Shown here piece by piece: positions 17,050 to 25,641 of a stretch of DNA of 33,327 bases (positions are counted from its first letter, which is position 1; every line of letters starts with the position of its first letter). A program made the position numbers and the translations under genes. Source of the DNA: Bacillota bacterium. Its GTDB lineage: Bacteria > Bacillota > Sulfobacillia > JAJZYS01. The stretch spans positions 1-33,327 of the forward strand of contig JAJZYS010000005.1 in NCBI GenBank assembly GCA_021797925.1, read 5' to 3'. The notes below the pieces were generated by a model. That model had not been told where the DNA came from. It ran no database searches and saw nothing but the letters and a program-made list of their open reading frames with translations.

Positions 17050-18300
17050 GTGAGCCTGTGGCTCGACGACTACGAGCATCACGTCAACCCCGGCCTGGCT
17101 CGGCTCTTTCGCTTCATGGGGCTGGATCGGGCCGAGGTGCACGCCCACGGCGTGTGGGTGACCACCGAGGACGGGGAGCGCTACCTCGACGCTTCCTCGG
17201 GGTACGGGGTCATGGTCCACGGTTACACCCACCCGCGGCTGGTGGCCGTTGCCCACGCGCAGATCGACCGGATGGCCCTCTCGTCCCGGGTGCTCCCCAG
17301 CTCCCAGGCCGCCGAACTGGGCCGGCTGCTGGCGGAGGTGACCCCCGGGGACCTCTCGCTGACGTTCTTTTCCAACAGCGGGACCGAGGCGGTGGAGGCC
17401 GCCCTCAAGTTCGCCCGCCGGGCCACCGGGCGCGCGCGTTTCGTCGCCGCCGAGGGAGCCTTCCACGGCAAGACCTTCGGATCGCTCAGCGTCTCGGGGC
17501 GCGAGGCGTACCGCGCCCCCTTCCGGCCGCTGCTGCCGGAGGTCGTCCACGTGCCCTACGGCGACGCCGGCGCGCTGGCGGCCGCGGTGAACGAGGCGAC
17601 GGCGGCGGTCATCCTCGAACCCATCCAGGGCGAGGGGGGGATCGTCGTGCCTCCGGCGGGATATCTCGCGGCGGCGCGGGCCGCGTGCGACGCGCAGGGC
17701 GCGCTCTTGATCCTCGACGAGGTCCAGACCGGGATGGGCCGCACGGGCCGCATGTTCGCCGCCGAGCACGACGGGGTGGTACCCGACCTCATGTGCCTCG
17801 CGAAGGCGCTGGGGGGCGGCATCGTGCCGCTGGGCGCCACGGTGGGCAACGAGCGCGCCATGGGCTTTTTCGCCGAGGACCCGCTGCTGCACACCTCCAC
17901 CTTCGGCGGCAATCCGCTGGCGTGCGCCGTGGGGGCGCAGGCGGTGCGCGTCGCCGTGGAAGAGGACTTCCCGGGCCAGGCCCGCCGCAAGGGGCAGCGC
18001 CTGCGCCAGGGGATCGAGAGCGCTGTGGGCCACGTTCCGGGGCTCGTGGACGAGGTGCGGGGCCGCGGGCTGATGCTGGGGCTTGTGACCCCCGCCGCCG
18101 GCGTGGGCGGCGCGCTCATGGCGGAGCTTTTGGAAGCGCGGGTCCTTGCGGTCTACACCCTCAACAACCCGCGGGTGATCCGGATCATGCCGCCTGTCGT
18201 CATCACCGACGAGGAGGTCGACGAACTGGTGGAACGCATCGGCCGCGCCGCGGAGCAGGTGGCCCGGTCGCTGCCGGAGCTCTTGGCAGAGGGGGCGTGA
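17050..18300 (+). CDS. Class III aminotransferase, putrescine/ornithine aminotransferase-like
   Basis: FFSNSGTEAVEAALKFARRATGRARFVAAEGAFHGKTFGSLSVSG, LILDEVQTGMGRTGRMFAAEH, LAKALGGGIVPLGATVGNE, LHTSTFGGNPLACAVG, LNNPRVIRIMPP; most like PatA/YgjG. Confidence 0.8.
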   Translation: MSLWLDDYEHHVNPGLARLFRFMGLDRAEVHAHGVWVTTEDGERYLDASSGYGVMVHGYTHPRLVAVAHAQIDRMALSSRVLPSSQAAELGRLLAEVTPGDLSLTFFSNSGTEAVEAALKFARRATGRARFVAAEGAFHGKTFGSLSVSGREAYRAPFRPLLPEVVHVPYGDAGALAAAVNEATAAVILEPIQGEGGIVVPPAGYLAAARAACDAQGALLILDEVQTGMGRTGRMFAAEHDGVVPDLMCLAKALGGGIVPLGATVGNERAMGFFAEDPLLHTSTFGGNPLACAVGAQAVRVAVEEDFPGQARRKGQRLRQGIESAVGHVPGLVDEVRGRGLMLGLVTPAAGVGGALMAELLEARVLAVYTLNNPRVIRIMPPVVITDEEVDELVERIGRAAEQVARSLPELLAEGA

Positions 18301-18301
18301 G

Positions 18302-18736
18302 ATGCCGGTTGTCAGCGCCGAGGCGAGCCTTGCGGCCCAGCCGCAGCGAGCCTACGAATTCCTGACCGACATGGAGTCCTTCCCCCGGTTCATGGACAGC
18401 GTCGAGCGCGTGACGGTGCTGGAGCGCTGGGAAGGGGGATCGCGCTCCGACTGGACGGTGCGCATCAAGGGCGGCCGGTTCCGCTGGGTGGAGGTGGACC
18501 GGTTCGACCCCGCGGGGCTCAGGATCGAGTTCCAGCAGGTGCAGGGCGATCTGCGCCGGTTCCAGGGCGACTGGCAGGTGATTCCCCGCGGCGGCGGCGC
18601 CACCGTGCGCCTGACCGTCGACTTCGAGTTCGGCCTGCCCATGCTGGCTCCGCTGCTCAACCCCGTGGCGGCGCTCGCGATCCGGTCCAACTGCGCCTCG
18701 ATGGTCGAGGGCATCGAGAAGGCGTTGGGGGCATGA
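18302..18736 (+). CDS. SRPBCC/START-like (Coq10-type cyclase/dehydrase) protein
   Basis: SLAAQPQRAYEFLTDMESFPRFMDSVERVTVLERWEGGSRSDWTVRIKGGRFRWVEVDRFDPAGLRIEF. Confidence 0.7.
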   Translation: MPVVSAEASLAAQPQRAYEFLTDMESFPRFMDSVERVTVLERWEGGSRSDWTVRIKGGRFRWVEVDRFDPAGLRIEFQQVQGDLRRFQGDWQVIPRGGGATVRLTVDFEFGLPMLAPLLNPVAALAIRSNCASMVEGIEKALGA

Positions 18737-19860
18737 GTGTGCGCCGTGTGTTGATCGTCGTGCGCCCCGCCTCGGGCGGGCAGCGGCAGCACCTCGTGAC
18801 CCTGCTGCGCGGCCTGGACCGCAGCCGCTACGAACCCATGGTGGCGGGCGCCATCGACCCGCAGCTGAGGCAGCTGCTCGGGTCGCTCGACGTCGAGGGG
18901 ATCGCCCTGCCGGTGGCGGGGGGGCTCGACGTCCGGGACGTGCAGGCGTGCATGGGGCTCAGAAGCCTGGTGCGCCAGCGTTCCCCCGATCTCATCCACG
19001 GCCATGGGGCCAAGTCCGCCATGATCCTGGCCGGAGCGGGCCTTTTGGGCCATGGTCCGCCGGTGGTCTACACCCTCCACGGCTTCACCCGCACCGCGGC
19101 GGCGAGCGCGCTCTTTGTGCGGGGCGAGGCGGCGGTGGCGCGGAGGGTGACCCGCGTCATCGCGGTCTCGAGCGCGCTGGGGGAGTGGGCCGTCCATCAT
19201 CTGGGGGTGTCGCCCGAGCGGATCGCGGTGATCCCCAACGCGATCGACTGGGACCGCTTCGGCAAGGAGCCCGTCCCCGATCCCCAGTGGGCCGAGGCCG
19301 CCCCCGGCGGGCCGCGGATCGGCACGGTGGCGCGGCTGAGCAGCGAGAAGGGCGTGGACATCCTGACCCGGGCCCTGGCCGTGCTGCGGACCCAGGCGCC
19401 CGACGCCACCCTGCACGTGGTGGGGGATGGACCCGACCGCCACCGGCTGCTGGCTCGCGCGCGCGCCAGCGGCGTGCTCCAGCACGTGCGGCTGTGGGGG
19501 CAGCTGCCGCCCGAGCGCATTCCCGGGTTTCTCGCGGGGCTGACGGTGTACGTGCAGCCCTCGCGGCGGGAGGGGCTGGGACTGGCGGCGCTCGAGGCCA
19601 TGGCGGAGGGGCTGCCGGTGGTGGTGACGAGCGTGGGGGGGCTGCCCGAACTCGTCGGGGAGAACGAGCGCGGGCTGTCCGTGGCTCCCAACGCCGATGC
19701 GATCGCCGCCGGCATCCTGCGCGCTCTGGGCAGCGAGGGGCCGGTCTGGGCCCAGGCCGCCGGACGGTTTGCGCGGTCGTTCACCGTGGAGCGCCAGATC
19801 GCGGCCACGCAGGATGTGTACGACAGCGCGGTGGCGGCGAAAGCGACCGGGGGAGGATGA
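18733..19860 (+). CDS. GT4-family glycosyltransferase
   Basis: LIHGHGAKSAMILAG, VIPNAIDWDRFGKEP, GTVARLSSEKGVDILTRALAVLR, EGLGLAALEAMAEGLPVVVTSVGGLPELV; ATGA overlap with the upstream gene. Confidence 0.88.
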   Translation: MSVRRVLIVVRPASGGQRQHLVTLLRGLDRSRYEPMVAGAIDPQLRQLLGSLDVEGIALPVAGGLDVRDVQACMGLRSLVRQRSPDLIHGHGAKSAMILAGAGLLGHGPPVVYTLHGFTRTAAASALFVRGEAAVARRVTRVIAVSSALGEWAVHHLGVSPERIAVIPNAIDWDRFGKEPVPDPQWAEAAPGGPRIGTVARLSSEKGVDILTRALAVLRTQAPDATLHVVGDGPDRHRLLARARASGVLQHVRLWGQLPPERIPGFLAGLTVYVQPSRREGLGLAALEAMAEGLPVVVTSVGGLPELVGENERGLSVAPNADAIAAGILRALGSEGPVWAQAAGRFARSFTVERQIAATQDVYDSAVAAKATGGG

Positions 19861-19940
19861 AGATCTGTTCAAGCGATTTCGGGAGCAATCGTGGCTTTGA
19901 CGGCGGTAGCCCGGATTCCTTCGCCTCTGGTCGGTTCTGA
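19857..19940 (+). CDS. Possible 27-aa small ORF
   Basis: MKICSSDFGSNRGFDGGSPDSFASGRF; starts in an ATGA overlap with the glycosyltransferase stop and ends immediately before the speH -35 box. Confidence 0.2.
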   Translation: MKICSSDFGSNRGFDGGSPDSFASGRF

Positions 19941-19968
19941 TTGACATTCCAGGGTGTTCTGCTAGAAT
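19941..19968 (+). promoter_or_regulatory. Predicted sigma-A-type promoter for speH
   Basis: TTGACA (19941-19946), 16-nt spacer, TAGAAT (19963-19968). Confidence 0.65.
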
Positions 19969-20007
19969 ACATTTCGACCCATGGATCGAAGGGGGGCTGA
20001 TAATGAA

Positions 20008-20382
20008 ATGACCGCGCTGGGCCGGCACATTCTGGCCGAGCTCTATGGCTGCAATGCAGACCTTCTGGACGACCCTGCCCAGGTCGAGAGAATCATGGTC
20101 GATGCGGCGCTCCGAGCGGGGGCCGAAGTGCGGGAGGTCACCGTCCACCAGTTCAGCCCGCAGGGCGTCAGTGGTGTGGTGGTGATTTCGGAGTCGCATC
20201 TCGCGGTGCACACGTGGCCGGAGCTGGGGTATGCGGCGGTGGACGTGTTCACGTGCGGGGAGAAGGTGGATCCCTGGGATGCATGCCGTCACCTGGTCGA
20301 GGGTTTTCAAAGCCAGCACATGACCGCGACGGAGACCAAGCGCGGGATATTTGATCGGAGCTTGACCGGCGCGGTGGGATAA
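20008..20382 (+). CDS. speH: S-adenosylmethionine decarboxylase proenzyme
   Basis: [22 protein letters not shown]...[50 protein letters not shown] contains the processing serine. Confidence 0.95.
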   Translation: MTALGRHILAELYGCNADLLDDPAQVERIMVDAALRAGAEVREVTVHQFSPQGVSGVVVISESHLAVHTWPELGYAAVDVFTCGEKVDPWDACRHLVEGFQSQHMTATETKRGIFDRSLTGAVG

Positions 20383-20397
20383 GCGTCATGGTGCATC

Positions 20398-20424
20398 AAG
20401 GCCTCCTCGGTTGGGGAGGCCTTT
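20398..20424 (+). terminator. Terminator hairpin between speH and ndk
   Basis: aaggcctcc-tcggttgg-ggaggcctt with a short T run. Confidence 0.6.
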
Positions 20425-20476
20425 GTGTCGCAGGCCCGGCGTGGAAGATTCCAGGGAGAAGGAGCTGGTGGAGACC

Positions 20477-20911
20477 ATGCGCGAGCAGACCCTGCTCATG
20501 CTCAAGCCCGACGCGGTGGCGCGGGCCCTCACGGGGAGGATCCTGGCCCGCATCGAGGCGCGGGGGCTTCTCGTCACGGCGCTCAAGCGCATCCGCGTCA
20601 CGGCGGAGCAGGCCCAGGCCCACTACCGCGAGCACGAGGGCAAGCCGTTTCACCCCGCCCTTCTCAGCTACATCCGGAGCGGTCCGGTGGTGGCGGCGGT
20701 GGTCGAGGGCCCCAGGGCGGTGGAGGCCGTGCGGGCGATGGTGGGTGCCACCGACCCGCTGAAGGCCGCGCCCGGCACCATCCGCGGGGACCTGGGCCTC
20801 ACGATCGAGGAGAACCTGGTCCACGCGTCCGACTCGCTGGACTCGGCCCGGCGGGAGATCGCGATCTACTTCTCGGCGGCGGAGATCCTGCCCCCCGCCG
20901 GCGAGGCCTGA
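20477..20911 (+). CDS. ndk: Nucleoside diphosphate kinase
   Basis: [41 protein letters not shown]...[18 protein letters not shown]...[20 protein letters not shown]; NxxHxSDS active-site motif. Confidence 0.96.
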   Translation: MREQTLLMLKPDAVARALTGRILARIEARGLLVTALKRIRVTAEQAQAHYREHEGKPFHPALLSYIRSGPVVAAVVEGPRAVEAVRAMVGATDPLKAAPGTIRGDLGLTIEENLVHASDSLDSARREIAIYFSAAEILPPAGEA

Positions 20912-20913
20912 GC

Positions 20914-21690
20914 ATGCGCGTCGCCATCATCGGCGGGACCGGCGTCTATCGGGCGGCAGGGGTGGAGGACCTCAGGCCGCTGACGGTCCCCACCCCCTAC
21001 GGGCCGGTGGCCCTATCGGCGGGACGCCGCGGCGACCGGGAGGTGCTGTTCCTGGCGCGCCACGGCGAGGGGCATTCCGTGCCCCCCCATCGCGTCAACT
21101 ACCGGGCCAACGTGCACGCCCTGTGGCAGCTCGGGGTGGACGCGGTGCTCGCCACCTCCTCGGTGGGGTCGGTGGTGCCGGAATGGCGCGCCGGGACGCT
21201 GCTGCTCTTGACCGGATTTCTCGACTTCACGCGCAACCGTCCCCACACCTTCTTCGACGGCGAGGGGGGGCAGGTGGTGCACACCGACATGACCGAGCCC
21301 TACTGCCCGCGCCTAAGGGATCAGCTGGCCGCCGCCGCCAGGGCGCGAGGGGTCGCCGTCGTCCCGAAGGGCACGTACGTGGGGGTGGAGGGACCCAGGT
21401 TCGAGTCGCCCCAGGAGATCCGGATGTTCGCCGCCCTGGGCGGCGATGTGGTGGGCATGACCGGCGTCCCCGAGGTGACCCTGTGCCGGGAGGCGGGCCT
21501 GTGCTACCAGTCGGTGGGCCTGGTGACCAACCTCGGCGCGGGTCTGAGCCCGACCCCCATTTCCCACGAGGAGGTGGTCCGCACCATGGGCGAGAGCGTG
21601 GAACGCGTGACCGGACTGCTCCTCGCGACCATCGACGGCCTCGAGGCGGCGCCGTGCCCCCACTGCCGTCGCCGGGAGACGCTGCCGTGA
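20914..21690 (+). CDS. MTAP/PNP-family phosphorylase, probably S-methyl-5'-thioinosine phosphorylase
   Basis: VAIIGGTGVYRAAG, LARHGEGHSVPPHRVNYRANVHALWQLGVDAVLATSSVGS, VEGPRFESPQEIRMF, DVVGMTGVPEVTLCREAGLCYQSVGLVTNLGAGLSPTPISHEEV; Asn in TNLGAG where human MTAP has Asp. Confidence 0.85.
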   Translation: MRVAIIGGTGVYRAAGVEDLRPLTVPTPYGPVALSAGRRGDREVLFLARHGEGHSVPPHRVNYRANVHALWQLGVDAVLATSSVGSVVPEWRAGTLLLLTGFLDFTRNRPHTFFDGEGGQVVHTDMTEPYCPRLRDQLAAAARARGVAVVPKGTYVGVEGPRFESPQEIRMFAALGGDVVGMTGVPEVTLCREAGLCYQSVGLVTNLGAGLSPTPISHEEVVRTMGESVERVTGLLLATIDGLEAAPCPHCRRRETLP

Positions 21691-22943
21691 CGGGCCGCAG
21701 CGAGGTCCGCCATCCCGAGCTGGCGGAGGAGGGTCGCGCGCGCATGGTCTGGGCCCGGGCGCACATGCCGGTGCTGGAAGGGCTGCGCCGGCGCCTTGCG
21801 CCCAGCTCCCCCCTGGCGGGGATGAGGCTCGGAATGGTGCTGCACCTTGAGGCCAAGACGGCGGTGCTGGCCGAGACGCTGAAGGCGCTGGGCGCCCAGG
21901 TGACCGCCACCGGGTCCAATCCGCTCTCCACCCAGGACGCCGTGGCGGCCGCCCTGGCCGAGACGGGCGTCGACGTGGCGGCCTGGCACGGAGCCACGCC
22001 CGAGGAGTACCGGGGATGCCTGGAGCGGGTGCTCGACGCCCGGCCGCGGCTGGTCATCGACGATGGCGGGGACCTGGTGGCGCTCCTGCACGGCGAGCGG
22101 TCGGAGCAGGCGGGGGAGATCCTGGGCGGAGCGGAGGAGACCACCACCGGGGTCACGCGGCTGCGGGCGCTGGAGCGGGCCGGACGGCTGCGCTTCCCGA
22201 TGATCGCCGTGAACGACGGCCGGATGAAGCACCTCTTTGACAACCGGTACGGAACCGGCCAGTCGGTGTGGGACGGCTACATGCGGACCACCAACCTCAC
22301 CGTGGCGGGCAAGACCGTGGTCGTCTGCGGCTACGGCTGGTGCGGCAAGGGGGTGGCGCTGCGGGCCGCGGGCCTGGGCGCTCGCGTCATCGTCACCGAG
22401 GTGGATCCCGTGGCCGCTGCCGAGGCCGTCATGGAGGGGCACCGGGTGCTCCCCCTGGAGCAGGCGGCGCCGCTCGCGGACGTGGTGGTCACGGTGACCG
22501 GCATGGCGGGCGTCGTGACGGCCCCGCACATCGCCGCCATGCGGGACGGCGCGGTGCTCATGAACGCCGGCCACTTCGACGTGGAGATCGACAAGCCGGC
22601 GCTGGCCGGCGCGTCGCGCTCGGTCACGCGGGTGCGCGAGGGCATCGACGCCTACCGCCTCAAGGACGGACGCACCCTGTACCTTCTGGCCGAGGGCAGG
22701 CTCGTGAACCTGGCCGCGGGCGACGGGCACCCGGTGGAGATCATGGACCTGACGTTTGCCCTGCAGGTGCGGTGCATGCTGCGCCTGGTCCAGGGCGAGC
22801 CGCTGCCGCCCGGGGTCCACCCGGTTCCCGCCGAGGTCGACGAGGAGGTGGCCCGGGCGTACCTCGCCGCCGGCGGATGGGAGATCGACCGGCTCACCGA
22901 GGCCCAGGTACGCTACCGCTCGGAGTGGGAGGCCGGGACCTGA
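21687..22943 (+). CDS. ahcY: S-adenosylhomocysteine hydrolase-like protein (AhcY/SIHH type)
   Basis: LHLEAKTAVLAETLKALGAQVTATGSNPLSTQDAVAAAL, DNRYGTGQSVWDGYMRTTNLTVAGKTVVVCGYGWCGKGVALRAAGLGARVIVTEVDP, NAGHFDVEID. Confidence 0.92.
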   Translation: MTGRSEVRHPELAEEGRARMVWARAHMPVLEGLRRRLAPSSPLAGMRLGMVLHLEAKTAVLAETLKALGAQVTATGSNPLSTQDAVAAALAETGVDVAAWHGATPEEYRGCLERVLDARPRLVIDDGGDLVALLHGERSEQAGEILGGAEETTTGVTRLRALERAGRLRFPMIAVNDGRMKHLFDNRYGTGQSVWDGYMRTTNLTVAGKTVVVCGYGWCGKGVALRAAGLGARVIVTEVDPVAAAEAVMEGHRVLPLEQAAPLADVVVTVTGMAGVVTAPHIAAMRDGAVLMNAGHFDVEIDKPALAGASRSVTRVREGIDAYRLKDGRTLYLLAEGRLVNLAAGDGHPVEIMDLTFALQVRCMLRLVQGEPLPPGVHPVPAEVDEEVARAYLAAGGWEIDRLTEAQVRYRSEWEAGT

Positions 22944-24238
22944 TGAGCGGGCTTGTGGTCCGGGGCGGCGCCCTGTGGACGGGCTGGCACCTGTATCCCA
23001 GCGGGGCGGTGTGGGCCGAGGACGGCGAGATCCGGTTCGCCGGGGACGCCCGGGACCTGCCCGGCGAGGCGCGGGGCGTCGAGGTGGACGCGAGCGGCGG
23101 GGTGGTGATCCCGGGGCTTGTGAACCTGCACACCCACGCCGCGATGACGCTCATGCGGGCCGCGGCCGAGGACCTGCCCCTGATGCGCTGGCTCAACGAG
23201 CGCATCTGGCCGGCGGAGGAGCGGTTCGAGCCTGGCGACGTGCGGGTGGGCACCCAGCTGGCGTGCATGGAGCTGGTGGCCTCGGGCACCACCGTGCTGT
23301 GCGACATGTACCTGGCCATGGACGAGGTGGCGGAGGCTGTGGCCCAGGCGGGGATCCGGGGGGTTCTGGCCCGGGGGCTGGCGGACGTGGACCCGTCGGC
23401 CGGGGAGCGGGCGCTGGCCGAGTCCGAGGCGTTCTTCGCCCGCTGGCACGGCGCTGCCGAGGGCCGCATCCAGGTGATGCTGGGCCCCCACGCGCCCTAC
23501 ACGTGCTCCCCGGCGTATCTCCGCCGGGTCGGAGAGCTCGCCCTCCGGCTGGGAGCCGGGGTACACATGCACGTGAGCGAGACGCTCGAGGAGGTCGAGT
23601 CCACCCGGGCGGCGCACGGGATGACGCCGGTGGAAATGTTGCGGGCCACGGGCCTGGACCGCTGCCGGCTGCTTCTGGCGCATGTGACCCATCCGACCCC
23701 CGAGGACGACGTCATCCTCGCCGGACTGACGGGCGGGGTCGCCCACTGCCCGGTCTCCAACCTCAAGCTCGCCACGGGGATCGCTCCGGTGGTCCGCCTG
23801 CGCCAGGCGGGGGTCCGGGTGGGACTGGGGACCGACGGCGCGGGCTCGGCCACGAGCCTGGACATGTTCCCGACGATCCGGCTGGCCGCCCTCACGGCCA
23901 AGGTGACCACCGGCGACGCCGGGGCGCTCCCGGCGCGGGAGGTGCTGGCCATGGCCACCCGCGAGGGGGCGCGGGTCCTCGGACTCGAGGACCGCATCGG
24001 CACCCTGGAGGCGGGCAAGCGCTGCGACCTGGCGGTGGTCTCCCTGGACCGGCCCGGGCTCGAGCCCGCCGGGGACGTGCTGTCCCTCCTGGTGCACGGG
24101 GTCACCGGCCAGGATGTGGCCGTGACCGTCTGCGACGGGCGGGTGGTGTACGACCACGGGCGCTTTCCCGGAGTGGATCCGGGGCCGGTGACCGCGGCCG
24201 CCCGGCGCATCCAGGCCCGCATCACGGCCGGAGCGTGA
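22943..24238 (+). CDS. mtaD: 5-methylthioadenosine/S-adenosylhomocysteine deaminase-like amidohydrolase
   Basis: VVIPGLVNLHTHAAMTLMRAAAEDLPLMRWLNERIWPAE, HMHVSETLEEVE, AHVTHP, HCPVSNLKLATGIAPV, GLGTDGAGSATSLDMF; TGATG overlap with ahcY. Confidence 0.88.
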   Translation: MSGLVVRGGALWTGWHLYPSGAVWAEDGEIRFAGDARDLPGEARGVEVDASGGVVIPGLVNLHTHAAMTLMRAAAEDLPLMRWLNERIWPAEERFEPGDVRVGTQLACMELVASGTTVLCDMYLAMDEVAEAVAQAGIRGVLARGLADVDPSAGERALAESEAFFARWHGAAEGRIQVMLGPHAPYTCSPAYLRRVGELALRLGAGVHMHVSETLEEVESTRAAHGMTPVEMLRATGLDRCRLLLAHVTHPTPEDDVILAGLTGGVAHCPVSNLKLATGIAPVVRLRQAGVRVGLGTDGAGSATSLDMFPTIRLAALTAKVTTGDAGALPAREVLAMATREGARVLGLEDRIGTLEAGKRCDLAVVSLDRPGLEPAGDVLSLLVHGVTGQDVAVTVCDGRVVYDHGRFPGVDPGPVTAAARRIQARITAGA

Positions 24239-24914
24239 GGCGTCCGTCGCGCCAGGAAGGCACGAGGTCGTACGCGTCCAGGCGCGCGCACAGCGCCACG
24301 TCCTGACCCAGGCCCAGCTCCAGCAGCCGCCGGCCGTGGCGGCCCGTCTCGAGCGCCCGGACGAGGTCCGCGCGCTCCTGGCGGAAGGCGTCGCGGGCCA
24401 TAAGCCCCAGGTCCGACGCCGGAGCGTCCATGGCGTCGACGATCGCCCCGGCGGCCAGGAGATCCTCGAACGACGGCGTGCCCTGGTTGCCGGAGCACAA
24501 CAGGACCACCTCGGGCTCTTCGGCGAGGGCGCGGGCCACCGCGGCGCGGTTGAGGAGCGAGCCCGCGACGACGCGCCTTGCCCGCGCGGCGCGGGCGAAG
24601 GCTCGGGTGCCGTTGGTGGTGGTGAGGATCACGTCCCGGTCCCGGACGCGTTCGGGGGTGTACTCGCCGGGGGAGTTGCCCAGGTCGAACCCGGCCGGGC
24701 GCACCCCGTTGCGCTCGCCGCCGATGACGACCTGGGGGCCGTGGCGCGCCGCCAGCGCCCGGGCGATGCTGGTGACCGGCTGGACGGAGCGGGCGCCCGC
24801 GGCCAGCGCGGTGACCACGGTGCTGGTGGCGCGCAGGACGTCAATGACCACGACCGCGGCGCCGGTCAGGGAGTCGGCGCTCGCCTGGGCGAGAGTCGCG
24901 TGGACAACGATCAA
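24222..24914 (-). CDS. comB: 2-phosphosulfolactate phosphatase
   Basis: VVVIDVLRATSTVVTALAAGA, VIGGERNGVRPAGFDLGNSPGEYTPERVRDRDVILTTTNGTRAFARA, VVLLCSGNQGTPSFEDLLAAGAIVDAM; TTG start after SD GGAGG. Confidence 0.85.
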   Translation of the reverse strand: MIVVHATLAQASADSLTGAAVVVIDVLRATSTVVTALAAGARSVQPVTSIARALAARHGPQVVIGGERNGVRPAGFDLGNSPGEYTPERVRDRDVILTTTNGTRAFARAARARRVVAGSLLNRAAVARALAEEPEVVLLCSGNQGTPSFEDLLAAGAIVDAMDAPASDLGLMARDAFRQERADLVRALETGRHGRRLLELGLGQDVALCARLDAYDLVPSWRDGRLTLRP

Positions 24915-24969
24915 CCGGGAAGGCCTCCTTCGGGTGGGGATGGGGCCGACCTCACGAGGTGAGAGGGAC

Positions 24970-25596
24970 ATGGATCTCCTGCTGGCCCGCCACGGGCGCA
25001 CCCCGTGGAACGCCGCCGGCATCCTCCAGGGCCAGACCGACGTGCCGCTGGACGACGTGGGCCGCCGCGAGGCGCAGCTGCTCGCCGAGCGGCTATCCCG
25101 GGTGAACCTGGAGCGCATCGTGAGTTCGGGGCTCGCCCGGGCGGACGAGACGGCCCGAGAGGTGGCGAGGCGCCAACGGCGTCGGGTCGAGGTGCAGATC
25201 CACGAGGGACTTCGAGAAAGGTTCTTCGGATCCTGGGAGGGATTGACCCGGGAGCAGCAGAATGCTAGAGATCCCCGGTGGCGAGCGGTCCACCGGGCGG
25301 ATCCCCGTTTCACCCCGCTCGGACCCGACGGGGAGACCTATCAGCACCTTTTGGACCGGGTGAGCCGAGCGCTCCACGGGCTCCTGGACGACGCGGAGCG
25401 AGGGCCGGTGCTGGTGGTGACCCACAGTGGCGTGATCCGGGCCCTCCTGCAGGCGGAGCTGGGAATGGAGTACCCGCTGCGCTTCCGTCTCGACATCGCC
25501 AGCGGCTCGCTCACGCGGGTCGGCTGGAACCAGGGCATCGAGGTCCTGTACACCGTGAACGATACCAGCCACCTGGAGGCGCTCCCGCTCGGCTGA
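24970..25596 (+). CDS. Histidine phosphatase family protein (phosphoglycerate mutase-like)
   Basis: MDLLLARHGRTPWNAAGILQGQTDVPLDDVGRREAQLLAERL; ERFFGSWEG; VLVVTHSGVIRALL. Confidence 0.88.
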   Translation: MDLLLARHGRTPWNAAGILQGQTDVPLDDVGRREAQLLAERLSRVNLERIVSSGLARADETAREVARRQRRRVEVQIHEGLRERFFGSWEGLTREQQNARDPRWRAVHRADPRFTPLGPDGETYQHLLDRVSRALHGLLDDAERGPVLVVTHSGVIRALLQAELGMEYPLRFRLDIASGSLTRVGWNQGIEVLYTVNDTSHLEALPLG

Positions 25597-25641
25597 CCGT
25601 TGGCCGCGCAGCGGCGACGGGCGGCAAGGAGCGATGCACAC

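Noticed and set aside
18352-20319. 655-aa minus-strand ORF
   Set aside because: Antisense to the SRPBCC, glycosyltransferase and speH genes; no recognisable domain.
20960-21690. Simple annotation as MTA phosphorylase (mtnP)
   Set aside because: The TNLGAG recognition segment argues for a 6-oxopurine substrate, so I did not assign the symbol.
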